From the NCBI RefSeq assembly GCF_002252445.1, contig NZ_NNRJ01000052.1, positions 62,001 to 126,000 on the forward strand: a stretch of DNA of 64,000 bases. The letters are read 5' to 3'. The first letter of the stretch is position 1. Each line of letters begins with the position of its first letter. This document shows, in pieces, positions 26,712-35,588 of this stretch. The notes beneath the pieces were generated by a model. The model was not told the DNA's origin. It ran no database searches and saw only the letters and a program-made list of their open reading frames with translations. The position numbers and the translations under genes are program-made. The DNA comes from Brucella thiophenivorans (GTDB lineage Bacteria; Pseudomonadota; Alphaproteobacteria; Rhizobiales; Rhizobiaceae).

Positions 26712-28175
26712 ATGAATATTGAATCTGCCTTAAATGACGGTGCCAATGTCTTTGAACTCGCGCCAATTTCCCTGTGGCTTGAGGACTATAGCGGATTGCG
26801 TGCGCAATTCGAGCAATGGCGCAAACTCGGCGTTACTGACCTTAGAACCTTTCTCAAGGAAGATACGAGCCGTTTGCGCACCTGCACAAGCCAGATCCGT
26901 GTTCTCAAGGTCAATCGCAAGACCCTTTCTCTTTATGAAGCGCGCGACATCGATCATCTGACTGAAAATCTAGAGCGCGTATTCCGCGACGATATGGTCG
27001 ACCCGCATATCGAAGAAATGGTCCAGCTCTGGAACGGCGACAACGCCTTTATGAGCGATACGATAAACTATTCGCTTGGCGGCAAGCGCTTGGACATTCA
27101 GCTCAAGGGCGTGGTTTTACCCGGCCATGAAGAAAGCTGGGATCGCGTTCTTTTGTCCATCGAAGACGTGACGGCACGCGAAGAAGCACGACGCGAGCAG
27201 AGCAAGCACAAGCAGCACGCCGAAGGTCTGTTCGAGCACTCGCCGGTTTCGCTCTGGGTCGAAGATTTCAGTCGTATCAAGCAGATGATGGACGACATCC
27301 GGGATCGCGGCATTGTCGATTTCCGCGTCTTTACCGATGTGCACCCCGAATTTGTACGCCAGTGCATGAGTGAAATTCGTGTTCTCGACATCAATCGTGA
27401 AACACTTGAACTCTTTCTTGCACCAGACAAAGCAACGCTTTTGCAAAACCTGCAAAATGTTTTCAAAGGCGACATGGAAACGAATTTCCGCGAACAACTG
27501 ATTGATCTCTGGAATGGCGTTCTGTTTCAGCGCCGCGAAGTTGTCAATTATGCGCTCGATGGTAGCGAACGGCATCTGCTGCTGCAATTCTCGGTCCTGC
27601 CGGGCCACGAAAAGGACTGGTCGCTGGTTCAGGTGGCACTTGCCGACATTACAGCGCGCAAGAAGGCAGAAGCCTATCTCGAATATCTCGGCAAGCATGA
27701 TGTACTGACCAAGTTGCATAATCGCGCTTTCTATGTTGACGAACTCAATCGTCTTGAGCGCAAGGGACAGCCACCTGTTTCAATTATCATAATTGATCTG
27801 AACGGCCTGAAAACCGCCAATGATCAGCTTGGACATGCCAGCGGCGATGGCCTGCTTCGCCGTATCGGTGAAGTGCTCAATGAAGCTGTGAAGTTACCCG
27901 GCCATGCAGCGCGTATCGGTGGTGACGAATTTGCAGTCGTGCTTCCATATGTGGATGAGCGTGGCGCAGATGCGGTCATGGAAGACATTCGCCGGCTGGT
28001 TGACATTAACAACCAGTATTACTCGCAACTCAAAATCGAGCTTTCGATGGGCGCTGCGACCAGCATGCCGGGCGAAAAACTGGAAACGGTGGCAAAACGT
28101 GCCGATCTTCTGATGTATGAAGACAAGCGCAAGCACTATTCGGCGGAAGCCTTGCGAAAGTCGCAACTTTCCTGA
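26712..28175 (+). CDS. Diguanylate cyclase with two tandem copies of a PAS-like sensor domain
   Basis: 487 residues, no membrane segment, so cytoplasmic. Residues about 14-155 and 175-310 are copies of one domain: both contain (A/S)P(I/V)SLW(L/V)ED(Y/F)S, S(Q/E)IRVL, LWNG and VLPGHE, and end D(V/I)TAR. The GGDEF domain follows, with [20 protein letters not shown] and an intact RIGGDEFAVVLP, so it should make cyclic di-GMP from GTP. The inhibitory RxxD site five residues before GGDEF is absent (LPGHAA there), so product inhibition of the usual kind is not expected. The input signal is unknown. Confidence 0.88.
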   Translation: MNIESALNDGANVFELAPISLWLEDYSGLRAQFEQWRKLGVTDLRTFLKEDTSRLRTCTSQIRVLKVNRKTLSLYEARDIDHLTENLERVFRDDMVDPHIEEMVQLWNGDNAFMSDTINYSLGGKRLDIQLKGVVLPGHEESWDRVLLSIEDVTAREEARREQSKHKQHAEGLFEHSPVSLWVEDFSRIKQMMDDIRDRGIVDFRVFTDVHPEFVRQCMSEIRVLDINRETLELFLAPDKATLLQNLQNVFKGDMETNFREQLIDLWNGVLFQRREVVNYALDGSERHLLLQFSVLPGHEKDWSLVQVALADITARKKAEAYLEYLGKHDVLTKLHNRAFYVDELNRLERKGQPPVSIIIIDLNGLKTANDQLGHASGDGLLRRIGEVLNEAVKLPGHAARIGGDEFAVVLPYVDERGADAVMEDIRRLVDINNQYYSQLKIELSMGAATSMPGEKLETVAKRADLLMYEDKRKHYSAEALRKSQLS

Positions 28176-28177
28176 TC

Positions 28178-28280
28178 AGAGCGGTTCCTGTTGAAACTGA
28201 AGCGTCGAAACCGCTCTATGCCTTTATTTTTACGCATTATCCTACGCAAAACCGCTTCGCGCTTTTGCTGGAAATGCTCT
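28178..28280. repeat. Full-length 103-bp palindromic repeat (Bru-RS-like)
   Basis: It starts AGAGCGGTT and ends AAATGCTCT, and has an internal hairpin GAGCGGTT...AACCGCTC plus the shared core. It fills the gap between the convergent cyclase and YigZ genes and touches the YigZ stop codon. Length and structure fit the roughly 100-bp palindromic repeats known from Brucella. Confidence 0.75.
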
Positions 28281-28866
28281 AATCATCAAATTTGATGGTG
28301 GTTTTGCCACGCGTAATATCGCTCACAAGACGCGCCAATTCGTCTTGTGCAGCGATCGGCATTGCACCAGCCATTTCCACACCGGTTGCTGTGAAATTTT
28401 CATTAGCAATCGCCACATGCTCAACAGCGGTCAGACGCGCTTTTATAAGCGCGTGATCGGAGAAGTCACAGGCAAATGAGAACCCGATAACAGGGATTAC
28501 TTCAGTCTTTTCCGCCTGACGCAAACACATGGCTGCCGTACCGCCATAAGCGCGCATCAGCCCGCCGCTGCCCAAAAGAATACCGCCGAACCAGCGCGTG
28601 ACAACAACCACGATATTATCGAGTTGTTGCCCGTCTATTGCTTGCAGAATGGGTTTACCTGCCGTACCGCTCGGCTCGCCATCATCGCTAAAACGATAAT
28701 TTTGCCCGATGCGCCAAGCCCAGCAATTGTGATTGGCCGCAAGATCCGAATGCGCAGACAAAAAGTCCTTCGCCGCCTGCTCATTGGCAACAGGAGCAGC
28801 TATGCCCAAAAAGCGGCTCTTCTTGATCTCCTGCGTGACGGTTTCAATGCGGCTGATGGTGAACAT
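28279..28866 (-). CDS. YigZ/IMPACT family protein
   Basis: 195 residues. SRFLGIAAPV, RFSDDGEPSGTAGKPIL and VVVVTRWFGGILLGSGGLMRAYGG are the diagnostic UPF0029/YigZ motifs of the N-terminal domain; the C-terminal domain resembles an elongation-factor-type ferredoxin fold. Eukaryotic IMPACT affects translation control through Gcn2. The bacterial role is not settled. The gene stands alone; its stop overlaps the repeat at 28178-28280. Confidence 0.88.
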   Translation of the reverse strand: MFTISRIETVTQEIKKSRFLGIAAPVANEQAAKDFLSAHSDLAANHNCWAWRIGQNYRFSDDGEPSGTAGKPILQAIDGQQLDNIVVVVTRWFGGILLGSGGLMRAYGGTAAMCLRQAEKTEVIPVIGFSFACDFSDHALIKARLTAVEHVAIANENFTATGVEMAGAMPIAAQDELARLVSDITRGKTTIKFDD

Positions 28867-29031
28867 GGCTATCCTGTAAGCAATATTCTGGGGCCTAGCA
28901 TTTTACGTTGCGGATGACGACCCCTTATGGCTGCGTTGGCATTGCGTGCGTGCAAAGTTGGGTATAAGGCAATGAAAAATGGGCCTGCCTCCCCCGCCGC
29001 TCATCCTGCCCAAAACATGAAAGGTCCGCCG

Positions 29032-30321
29032 ATGTTCGATTTGATTGTAAGAAACGCCAATCTTCCCGACGGACGTGAGAAGCAGGACATTCTGGTCAAG
29101 GATGGCAAGATTGCCGACATTGTGGCCTCAAATGGCGAGCATGAAGCGGCCAAAGAGATCGATGCCTCCAACCGTCTGGTGACGCCGCCTTTCGTCGATC
29201 CACATTTCCACATGGATGCGACGCTCTCGCTCGGCTTGCCCCGCCTCAACCGCTCCGGCACACTTTTAGAAGGCATTGCGCTTTGGGGTGAACTTAAGCC
29301 CATGCTGACTATTGATGCGATGGTCGAACGCGCCTTGCGCTATTGCGATCTTGCCGTCAGTCAGGGCCTGCTTGCCATCCGTAGCCATGTCGATGTCAGT
29401 GATCCGCGCCTTTTCACCGCCCAGGCGATGATCGAAGTGCGTGAGAAGGTTAAACCTTATATCGATCTGCAACTCGTGGCTTTCCCACAGGACGGCTACT
29501 ATCGTTCGCCGGGTGCTGTCGATCTCGTCAACCGTTCGCTCGATATGGGCCTTAATGTTGTCGGCGGCATTCCGCACTTCGAACGTACCATGGCAGATGG
29601 CGCAGCTTCACTTGAAGAACTCTGCCGCATCGCCGCCGAGCGAGGCCTGCCGGTCGATATTCATTGCGATGAAACCGACGATCCAATGTCGCGCCATGTC
29701 GAAACATTGGCAGCGCAGACGATGCGTTTCGGTCTTCAGGGCCGCGTGTCCGGCTCGCATCTCACCTCCATGCATTCCATGGATAATTATTATGTTTCAA
29801 AGCTTATTCCGCTGATTGCGGAAGCTGAGATGAACGCTATTCCAAATCCGCTCATCAATATCACCTTGCAGGGCCGCGCCGACACTTATCCGAAGCGTCG
29901 CGGAATGACGCGTGTTCCGGAGCTGATGGCTGCTGGTGTCAATGTTGCCTTTGGCCACGACTGCGTCATGGACCCGTGGTATTCGATGGGTTCAGGCGAC
30001 ATGCTGGAAGTCGGCCATATGGCAGTCCATGTCGCACAAATGACGTCAATCGAAGGCAAAAAGCGGGTTTTCGATGCGCTCACCGTCAATTCCGCAAAGG
30101 CACTTGGGCTTGAAGGCTATGGCCTAGAAAAAGGCTGCAATGCAGATTTCGTGGTGCTTCAGGCACGCGACCCATTGGAAGCACTGCGTCTCAAAGCCAA
30201 TCGCCTGACCGTCGTCAAGCGCGGCAAGATCATCGCAGAAACACCCCAGCGCATCAGCACTCTCAACCTTGAAGGCCGTCCGTCTTCAGTCGACGCTGCC
30301 GACTACGCACCCCTAGGATGA
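29032..30321 (+). CDS. Cytosine-deaminase-like amidohydrolase
   Basis: 429 residues from ATG 29032, preceded by AAAGG; an in-frame start at 28927 adds 35 residues that look non-coding. DPHFHMDATLS gives the metal HxH pair, DIHCDETDD the next His and catalytic Glu, SHLTSMHSM the next His and FGHDCVMDPW the metal Asp. These match CodA-type deaminases, which convert cytosine or isoguanine to uracil or xanthine in the cytoplasm. It is followed by a nucleoside-type ABC importer operon, which supports a base as substrate. Which base cannot be told. Confidence 0.85.
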   Translation: MFDLIVRNANLPDGREKQDILVKDGKIADIVASNGEHEAAKEIDASNRLVTPPFVDPHFHMDATLSLGLPRLNRSGTLLEGIALWGELKPMLTIDAMVERALRYCDLAVSQGLLAIRSHVDVSDPRLFTAQAMIEVREKVKPYIDLQLVAFPQDGYYRSPGAVDLVNRSLDMGLNVVGGIPHFERTMADGAASLEELCRIAAERGLPVDIHCDETDDPMSRHVETLAAQTMRFGLQGRVSGSHLTSMHSMDNYYVSKLIPLIAEAEMNAIPNPLINITLQGRADTYPKRRGMTRVPELMAAGVNVAFGHDCVMDPWYSMGSGDMLEVGHMAVHVAQMTSIEGKKRVFDALTVNSAKALGLEGYGLEKGCNADFVVLQARDPLEALRLKANRLTVVKRGKIIAETPQRISTLNLEGRPSSVDAADYAPLG

Positions 30322-30454
30322 TATTCCCACAAATATGCGACGAAAAAACGGTGCCTGTTTTTCAATCGTCTGATAAAAGCGCTTGAATTAACGGCAGATT
30401 CGTCTGAAATACGTAACGTTGCTCATAAGCCTCGCAAAAGAGGCAGAGCAAAAA

Positions 30455-30499
30455 GCGCGTCCCGAAAAGTGTGAAACGGTTTTCGGAAAAGATGCGCGC
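30455..30499. repeat. Palindromic repeat core
   Basis: GCGCGTCCCGAAAAG...CGGTTTTCGGAAAAGATGCGCGC is a short copy of the repeat core: outer arms GCGC, inner arms CCGAAAA/TTTTCGG. It lies about 60 bases upstream of the BMP-protein gene, in its leader or promoter region. Confidence 0.7.
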
Positions 30500-30558
30500 C
30501 AAAGCAAAAGACTACCGCGCATAATTGCACGTCTAAAAATCACCCAAGAGGGGTTCCC

Positions 30559-31548
30559 ATGAACAGAACATCTAAATTTACCCGCCGCAGCGTTCTCGCA
30601 ATGACTGCTGCACTCGGCGCAACCGCGTTATCCAGCAATGTATTCGCCGCCGATGAAAAGCTCAAAGTCGCCGGCATTCATGCTTCCCCTGTGGAAAACG
30701 CATGGAATTCACGCCTTCATGAAGCGCTGAAACAGGCCAATGACGAAGGCGTCATTGAATATGTTTTCTCGGAAGGCGTTTCAGCCAGCGACTATCCCCG
30801 CGCCATGCGCGAATATGCCGAACAGGGCATAAAACTGATCGTTGGCGAATCCTATGCTGTTGAGCGCGAAGCGCGTCAGGTGGCAGCAGATTATCCGCAG
30901 ACGACTTTCATCATGGGTTCTTCCGGCAAGGAACAGGGCGATAATTTCGGCGTGTTTGGTACGTGGAATTTTGAAGCCGCATATCTTGCTGGCATGTTGG
31001 CAGGTGCAACAGGCAAATCCGGCACATTCGGTTCGGTTGGCGCGGTTCCAATTCCGGAAGTAAACATGTTGATCAATGCGTTTCAGGATGGCGTGAAGGA
31101 AACCCGCCCCGATGCGAAGTTCAACGCTTCCTATATCGGCACATTCTTTGATCCGCCAAAGGCCCGCGAAGCTGGCCTAGCGCAGATTGATGCAGGCGCA
31201 GACATTCTGTTTGGTGAGCGCATCGGCACGGCAGATGCTGCCAAAGAACGTGGCATCAAGGCAATCGGCTCACTGATTGATTACACGCCACGCTACCCGG
31301 ATACGGTTTTCGCCAATGCGATGTGGTATTTCCGCCCGATCCTCAATGCTGCCATTGCGGACGTTAAGGCAGGCAATCCAACCGGTAAGGATTACACGCC
31401 TTTCAGCCTGATGAAGGAAGGCGGCAACGACATCGTTTACGTCAAAGGTGTTGCACCTGCTGAAGCCGAAGCCAAGATGGAAGCGCGCCGCGCCGAAATC
31501 AAGGCAGGCAACTTCAAGGTCGAGCCTAATCCGGCTGATCCGAAGTAA
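30559..31548 (+). CDS. BMP-family ABC transporter substrate-binding protein
   Basis: 329 residues. The signal peptide has RRSVLAMTAALGATALSSNVFA, cut near residue 30, and twin arginines suggest Tat export. The mature part is a Bmp/PnrA-like binding protein (EKLKVAGIHASPVENAWN; EGVSASDYPRAMREYAEQG; GTWNFEAAYLAGMLAG). This family binds nucleosides and related bases in the periplasm. It is the first gene of the operon with an amidase, the two-domain ATPase and two permeases. GGGG ribosome site before the ATG. Confidence 0.9.
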   Translation: MNRTSKFTRRSVLAMTAALGATALSSNVFAADEKLKVAGIHASPVENAWNSRLHEALKQANDEGVIEYVFSEGVSASDYPRAMREYAEQGIKLIVGESYAVEREARQVAADYPQTTFIMGSSGKEQGDNFGVFGTWNFEAAYLAGMLAGATGKSGTFGSVGAVPIPEVNMLINAFQDGVKETRPDAKFNASYIGTFFDPPKAREAGLAQIDAGADILFGERIGTADAAKERGIKAIGSLIDYTPRYPDTVFANAMWYFRPILNAAIADVKAGNPTGKDYTPFSLMKEGGNDIVYVKGVAPAEAEAKMEARRAEIKAGNFKVEPNPADPK

Positions 31549-31571
31549 CTAAACAGGCAGGACGGCATAGC

Positions 31572-32972
31572 ATGGCTCCCGATATGAAGCAGCAAGACGC
31601 AACAGCGCTCGCGCAAGCGATTGCAAATGGCGCTTTATCTGCGAGAGAGGCCTTGGATTGTGCTATTGAAGCCGCAGAAAAATGGCGCCCGCTGGGCGCC
31701 ATTGCATATGTTGATGCGGAACTTGGCCGTAAAAACGCTGCCGCTTTTGATAAAAAAGCTGCCTTCTCTGGTGTGCCATCGCTATTTAAAGATCTGGGCG
31801 GCCCTTGCGCTGGTCTTCCCATTCGTCTCGGCTCACGCGCCTGCGCCAATGCATCGACCGAGCGTGATTCAGAACTTGCCGCACGTCTGCGCAAAGCTGG
31901 TCTTAATTTCTTCGGCACGACAACTGTTCCCGAATTCGGCATGGCACTTGCAAGCGAGCCGATAGACGGCCCTCTCGCTCGCCATCCTTTTGATGAGACG
32001 CTTTCGCCTGCAGGTTCTTCCGGCGGAGCAGCGGCAGCGGTCGCGGCTGGGATTGTTTCGGTAGCGCACGCCACCGATGCAGGCGGATCAATTCGCGTTC
32101 CAGCCGCAGCCTGTGGCCTCATAGGCCTGAAACCCAGTCGCGGAGCCATGCCAGCGGGTCCATATTTCGGCAATTATCTCGCGGGCATTGCCAGTGAGTT
32201 TGCGCTTTGCCGTTCAATACGCGATGCAAAAACATTGCTGCCGCTGTTGGCCGGAAAAACAGAAAGCTTTTTGCCAGATGTCGCGCTGGTAACCTACACA
32301 AGCCCGAAAAGGTTACGTATCGGGATTATTTCCAACGATCTTATCAATTATCCGGTGAGCACAGAGCGCTTGCAAATCGTGGCCGATGCAGCACGCTTTC
32401 TGGAAGCAAAGGGCCAAACAATTTGCGACATCAATGCGCAAACACTCGCGCCGCTCGTTGATGCAAGTGCTGTAGCTTTTGACCGCATCATCTCGGCCAA
32501 TCTGGCATCGGCTATTGATGCATTCTCCATTGATGAAGATAAGCTCGAAAGACTAACGCAAGCAGTGGCTTTACGTGGCCGCACGTTGACTGCCATCGAA
32601 CTTTACGACGCCATGAATGGCGGTGTGGTGGTTGCGCACAAGCTCTGGCAGATTTTCCATGACATCGATGTGCTTATCACGCCGATGCTTTCAACTGCGC
32701 CACAGCCTCTTGGTTCCTATCCCGTGGATCACGACGATGTGGACGCACATTGGTATAAGATGAATGCATTTTCCCCTTATGCCGCATTGGCCAATATTTC
32801 CGGTTTTCCGGCACTTTCCATGCCATTTGGCGAGGACGCAAACGGTATGCCAGTTGCCATTCAGTTGATTGCGCCCATGGGATCGGACAATCTTCTGTTG
32901 AACCTTGGCGAGCTGATGGAAGAGGACTGTCGCTGGCAGCATAAATTTTGCGTTGCGGGGCTGAACACATGA
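31572..32972 (+). CDS. Amidase (amidase-signature family)
   Basis: 466 residues. The Ser-cis-Ser-Lys triad is visible: Lys in SLFKDLGGP, the cis-Ser in SPAGSSGGAAAAVAAGI and the nucleophile Ser in DAGGSIRVPA. It hydrolyses an amide to acid and ammonia, probably in the cytoplasm since no signal peptide is present. Its position between the binding protein (23 bases) and the ATPase (ATGA overlap) in a transport operon suggests it processes the imported compound, for example a ureido product of base breakdown. The substrate is unproven. Confidence 0.88.
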   Translation: MAPDMKQQDATALAQAIANGALSAREALDCAIEAAEKWRPLGAIAYVDAELGRKNAAAFDKKAAFSGVPSLFKDLGGPCAGLPIRLGSRACANASTERDSELAARLRKAGLNFFGTTTVPEFGMALASEPIDGPLARHPFDETLSPAGSSGGAAAAVAAGIVSVAHATDAGGSIRVPAAACGLIGLKPSRGAMPAGPYFGNYLAGIASEFALCRSIRDAKTLLPLLAGKTESFLPDVALVTYTSPKRLRIGIISNDLINYPVSTERLQIVADAARFLEAKGQTICDINAQTLAPLVDASAVAFDRIISANLASAIDAFSIDEDKLERLTQAVALRGRTLTAIELYDAMNGGVVVAHKLWQIFHDIDVLITPMLSTAPQPLGSYPVDHDDVDAHWYKMNAFSPYAALANISGFPALSMPFGEDANGMPVAIQLIAPMGSDNLLLNLGELMEEDCRWQHKFCVAGLNT

Positions 32973-34480
32973 CCACCACAGTTCTTGAACTGCAAAACAT
33001 CACCAAGCGGTTCGGCGCGTTAACCGCCAATGACGATATTTCGCTCAAACTTGAGCGCGGCGAAATACTCGCTTTCCTGGGCGAAAATGGTGCAGGCAAG
33101 ACCACACTGATGAATATCCTGTTCGGCCATTATGTTCCGGATGAAGGCCGCGTATTCGTCAAAGGCGCTGAAATCCCGCAAGGCAAACCGCGTACCGCCA
33201 TTGATGCAGGCGTTGGCATGGTGCATCAGCATTTTACGCTTGCCCCCAACCTCACGGTTCTGGAAAACATCATCACTGGCACCGAAAGCCTCTGGAAATT
33301 AAAGTCGGATCGCAGTGCCGCCCGGGCAAAAATCGCGCAGACCGCTAAGCGTTTTGGCTTGCAGGTCGATCCCGACGCGCGGCTTGGCGATCTTTCGGTC
33401 GGCGAACAGCAGCGTGTCGAAATCCTCAAAGCTCTTTATAACGACGCCGACATTCTGATCCTCGATGAGCCAACCGCGGTTCTGACCACACAGGAAGCGG
33501 AAGGCCTGTTTGCGACGCTCAAAGAAATGGCGCGTCAGGGCTTGTCGCTGATTTTCATTTCGCACAAATTGCATGAAGTCATGTCGGCTGCCGACCGTGT
33601 CGTGGTTTTGCGTGGCGGCAAACTGGTTGCAGAACGCAAAGCTTCCGAAACATCCAAGGAAGAGCTTGCGGAACTAATGGTCGGTCGCCGTGTTTCGCGC
33701 CCGTCTCGTGCGAAAGCTAGCCCTGGCGAGACTTTGCTTGAAGCCAAAAATGTGAGCGTTATCGAAGACCGTACAACACGTCTGTCAAAGCTTAACTTTC
33801 ACCTTCGCGCAGGCGAAACACTCGGCATTATCGGTGTTTCGGGCAATGGACAGGCCGCACTTGGAAGGCTTGTTTCGGGCCTGAGCCAACCCGCCAAAGG
33901 CTCGCTTTTCAAGTTCGGACAGCAGGTCACAAAGTTTGACCCGCGCAGTTTCGTTTCCGAAGGCGTTGGCCGCATCCCGGAAGACCGGAATGCAGAAGGC
34001 GCAATCGGCGATCTCACACTTTGGGAAAATGCTGTTCTTGAGCGTGTGCGCGATCCGCAATTCTCCAATGGTCTGCTAGTCAATCGTCAGGCCGCGCGCG
34101 CGTTCACCAACCGCATCATCAAGGAATTCGATGTGCGCGGGGGTACGCCAGACAGCCGAATTCGCCTGCTTTCGGGTGGCAATATGCAGAAGCTTATTCT
34201 TGGCCGCAATCTTGAAACGGCACCGCGCATTCTGATTGCGGCGCAGCCGACACGCGGCCTTGATGAAGGTGCGGTTGCAGCCATTCATACCCGCATTCTG
34301 GAAGCCCGCGCCAAGGGTGCGGCGGTGCTGCTCATCTCAGAAGATCTGGATGAAATCCTCGGCCTTGCCGACCGCGTGCAGGCAATCGTCAAGGGCAAGC
34401 TGTCACCACCGATTGAGGCAGAAGAGGCCGATGCGCAACGACTGGGCCTGATGATGGCCGGCGAGTGGGGCAGAGCATGA
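32969..34480 (+). CDS. BMP-type ABC transporter ATPase with two ATP-binding domains (YufO/NupA-like)
   Basis: 503 residues from ATG 32969, overlapping the amidase stop. Domain 1: Walker A GENGAGKTT, signature LSVGEQQRVEI, Walker B LILDEPTAVL. Domain 2 (from about residue 260): a degenerate Walker A GVSGNGQAAL, signature LSGGNMQKLILGR, and AAQPTRGLDEG. This asymmetry is normal for sugar and nucleoside importers of this type. The last codons and the stop lie inside a palindromic repeat (34475-34519), so the gene's end was supplied by that repeat. Confidence 0.9.
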   Translation: MTTTVLELQNITKRFGALTANDDISLKLERGEILAFLGENGAGKTTLMNILFGHYVPDEGRVFVKGAEIPQGKPRTAIDAGVGMVHQHFTLAPNLTVLENIITGTESLWKLKSDRSAARAKIAQTAKRFGLQVDPDARLGDLSVGEQQRVEILKALYNDADILILDEPTAVLTTQEAEGLFATLKEMARQGLSLIFISHKLHEVMSAADRVVVLRGGKLVAERKASETSKEELAELMVGRRVSRPSRAKASPGETLLEAKNVSVIEDRTTRLSKLNFHLRAGETLGIIGVSGNGQAALGRLVSGLSQPAKGSLFKFGQQVTKFDPRSFVSEGVGRIPEDRNAEGAIGDLTLWENAVLERVRDPQFSNGLLVNRQAARAFTNRIIKEFDVRGGTPDSRIRLLSGGNMQKLILGRNLETAPRILIAAQPTRGLDEGAVAAIHTRILEARAKGAAVLLISEDLDEILGLADRVQAIVKGKLSPPIEAEEADAQRLGLMMAGEWGRA

Positions 34481-34519
34481 TCCCGAAAAGTGTGAAGCGG
34501 TTTTCGGATAAGATCATGC
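34475..34519. repeat. Palindromic repeat core inside the BMP operon
   Basis: GCATGATC...GATCATGC outer arms and CCGAAAA/TTTTCGG inner arms form a long hairpin. It includes the stop codon of the ATPase gene (34478-34480) and lies 25 bases before the next permease. Confidence 0.8.
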
Positions 34520-34544
34520 TCAAACAAAAGGAAGGGCTGAACTG

Positions 34545-35588
34545 ATGCGTATTGAACGACGCGAAACACGGCCCATGCTTCTGGTAGCAACTGCACCCAT
34601 CATCGCCGTCTTTGCAGCCTTTGTATTGGCCGGACTGCTGATTGCGAGTGCCGGAGCGCCAGTGTTTGAGGCTTTCCGCCAGATCGCCATTGGTGCCTTT
34701 GGCAACAAGCTCTCCATCACGGAAACGCTGACCCGCGCAACGCCCTTGATGCTAACGGGCCTAGCCGCCGCCGTCGCCTTCCGTTCCAAGCTCTGGAACA
34801 TTGGCGCAGAAGGTCAGTTCTATATGGGTGCGCTTGCAGTGGTGGCCTTTGGCACGCAGTTGCAACTTCCGGCAGCTTTGCTGATCCCGCTGCTACTGAT
34901 CGTTGGTGCGATTGCTGGCATGATCTTTCTGCTAATCCCGCTTGGGCTTCGTCTGCGTTTTGGCGTTGATGAAGTTGTGACCACCCTGCTGCTCAATTTC
35001 GTAGCCGTGCTGTTCGTCTCAATGATGATCGAAGGTCCGATGAAAGACCCGATGGCCTTTGGCTGGCCGCAGTCAGAACCTGTACCCGATGCCGCCGTTC
35101 TGCCGAAAATCATGTCCGGCATGCGTCTACATATAGGCATTCTGATTGCCATCGCATTAGCGCTTATCATCGCCTATGTGCAAAAACGCACCGTATTCGG
35201 CCTTGAAACCAAAGCCGCCGGTCTTAACCCGCAAGCGGCACGTTTTGCAGGTGTTCCGCTTGGAAAAACGCTTGTGAAGGTTGCCTGTATTTCGGGTGGT
35301 CTCGCAGGCCTTGCCGGTGCAATTCAGGTCATGGGCGTCAAAGGCTATGTCACGACCGATCTGTCGCCGGGATTTGGTTATTCCGGCATAATCGTTGCTA
35401 TGCTCGCCAATCTAAATCCGATTGGCGCAATCTTTTCAGCACTGTTTGCTGCCGCCATGTTTGTGGGCGCTGACGGTATGAGCCGCGCGATTGGCATTCC
35501 AAGCTTCATCGCTGATGTGACTGTGGCGCTCTCACTGCTGACCATGCTGGTTGCCCTCTTTTTCACCCAATACAGGATCGCCCGATGA
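34545..35588 (+). CDS. BMP-type ABC transporter permease 1 (YufP-like)
   Basis: 347 residues with about nine helices. TRATPLMLTGLAAAVAFRSKLWNIGAEGQFYMGA is quoted here only in part (TRATPLMLTGLAAAVAFRS) and is the standard opening; LRFGVDEVVTTLLLNF and GLNPQAARFAGVP mark the cytoplasmic coupling loop. It forms the inner-membrane channel with the next gene. AAAGGAAGGGC gives a good ribosome site 9 bases or so upstream, just after the repeat. Confidence 0.9.
   Translation: MRIERRETRPMLLVATAPIIAVFAAFVLAGLLIASAGAPVFEAFRQIAIGAFGNKLSITETLTRATPLMLTGLAAAVAFRSKLWNIGAEGQFYMGALAVVAFGTQLQLPAALLIPLLLIVGAIAGMIFLLIPLGLRLRFGVDEVVTTLLLNFVAVLFVSMMIEGPMKDPMAFGWPQSEPVPDAAVLPKIMSGMRLHIGILIAIALALIIAYVQKRTVFGLETKAAGLNPQAARFAGVPLGKTLVKVACISGGLAGLAGAIQVMGVKGYVTTDLSPGFGYSGIIVAMLANLNPIGAIFSALFAAAMFVGADGMSRAIGIPSFIADVTVALSLLTMLVALFFTQYRIAR

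Noticed and set aside
30322-30558. Possible purine-type riboswitch before the BMP operon
   Set aside because: The conserved purine-riboswitch loops are not visible; the region instead holds a palindromic repeat.
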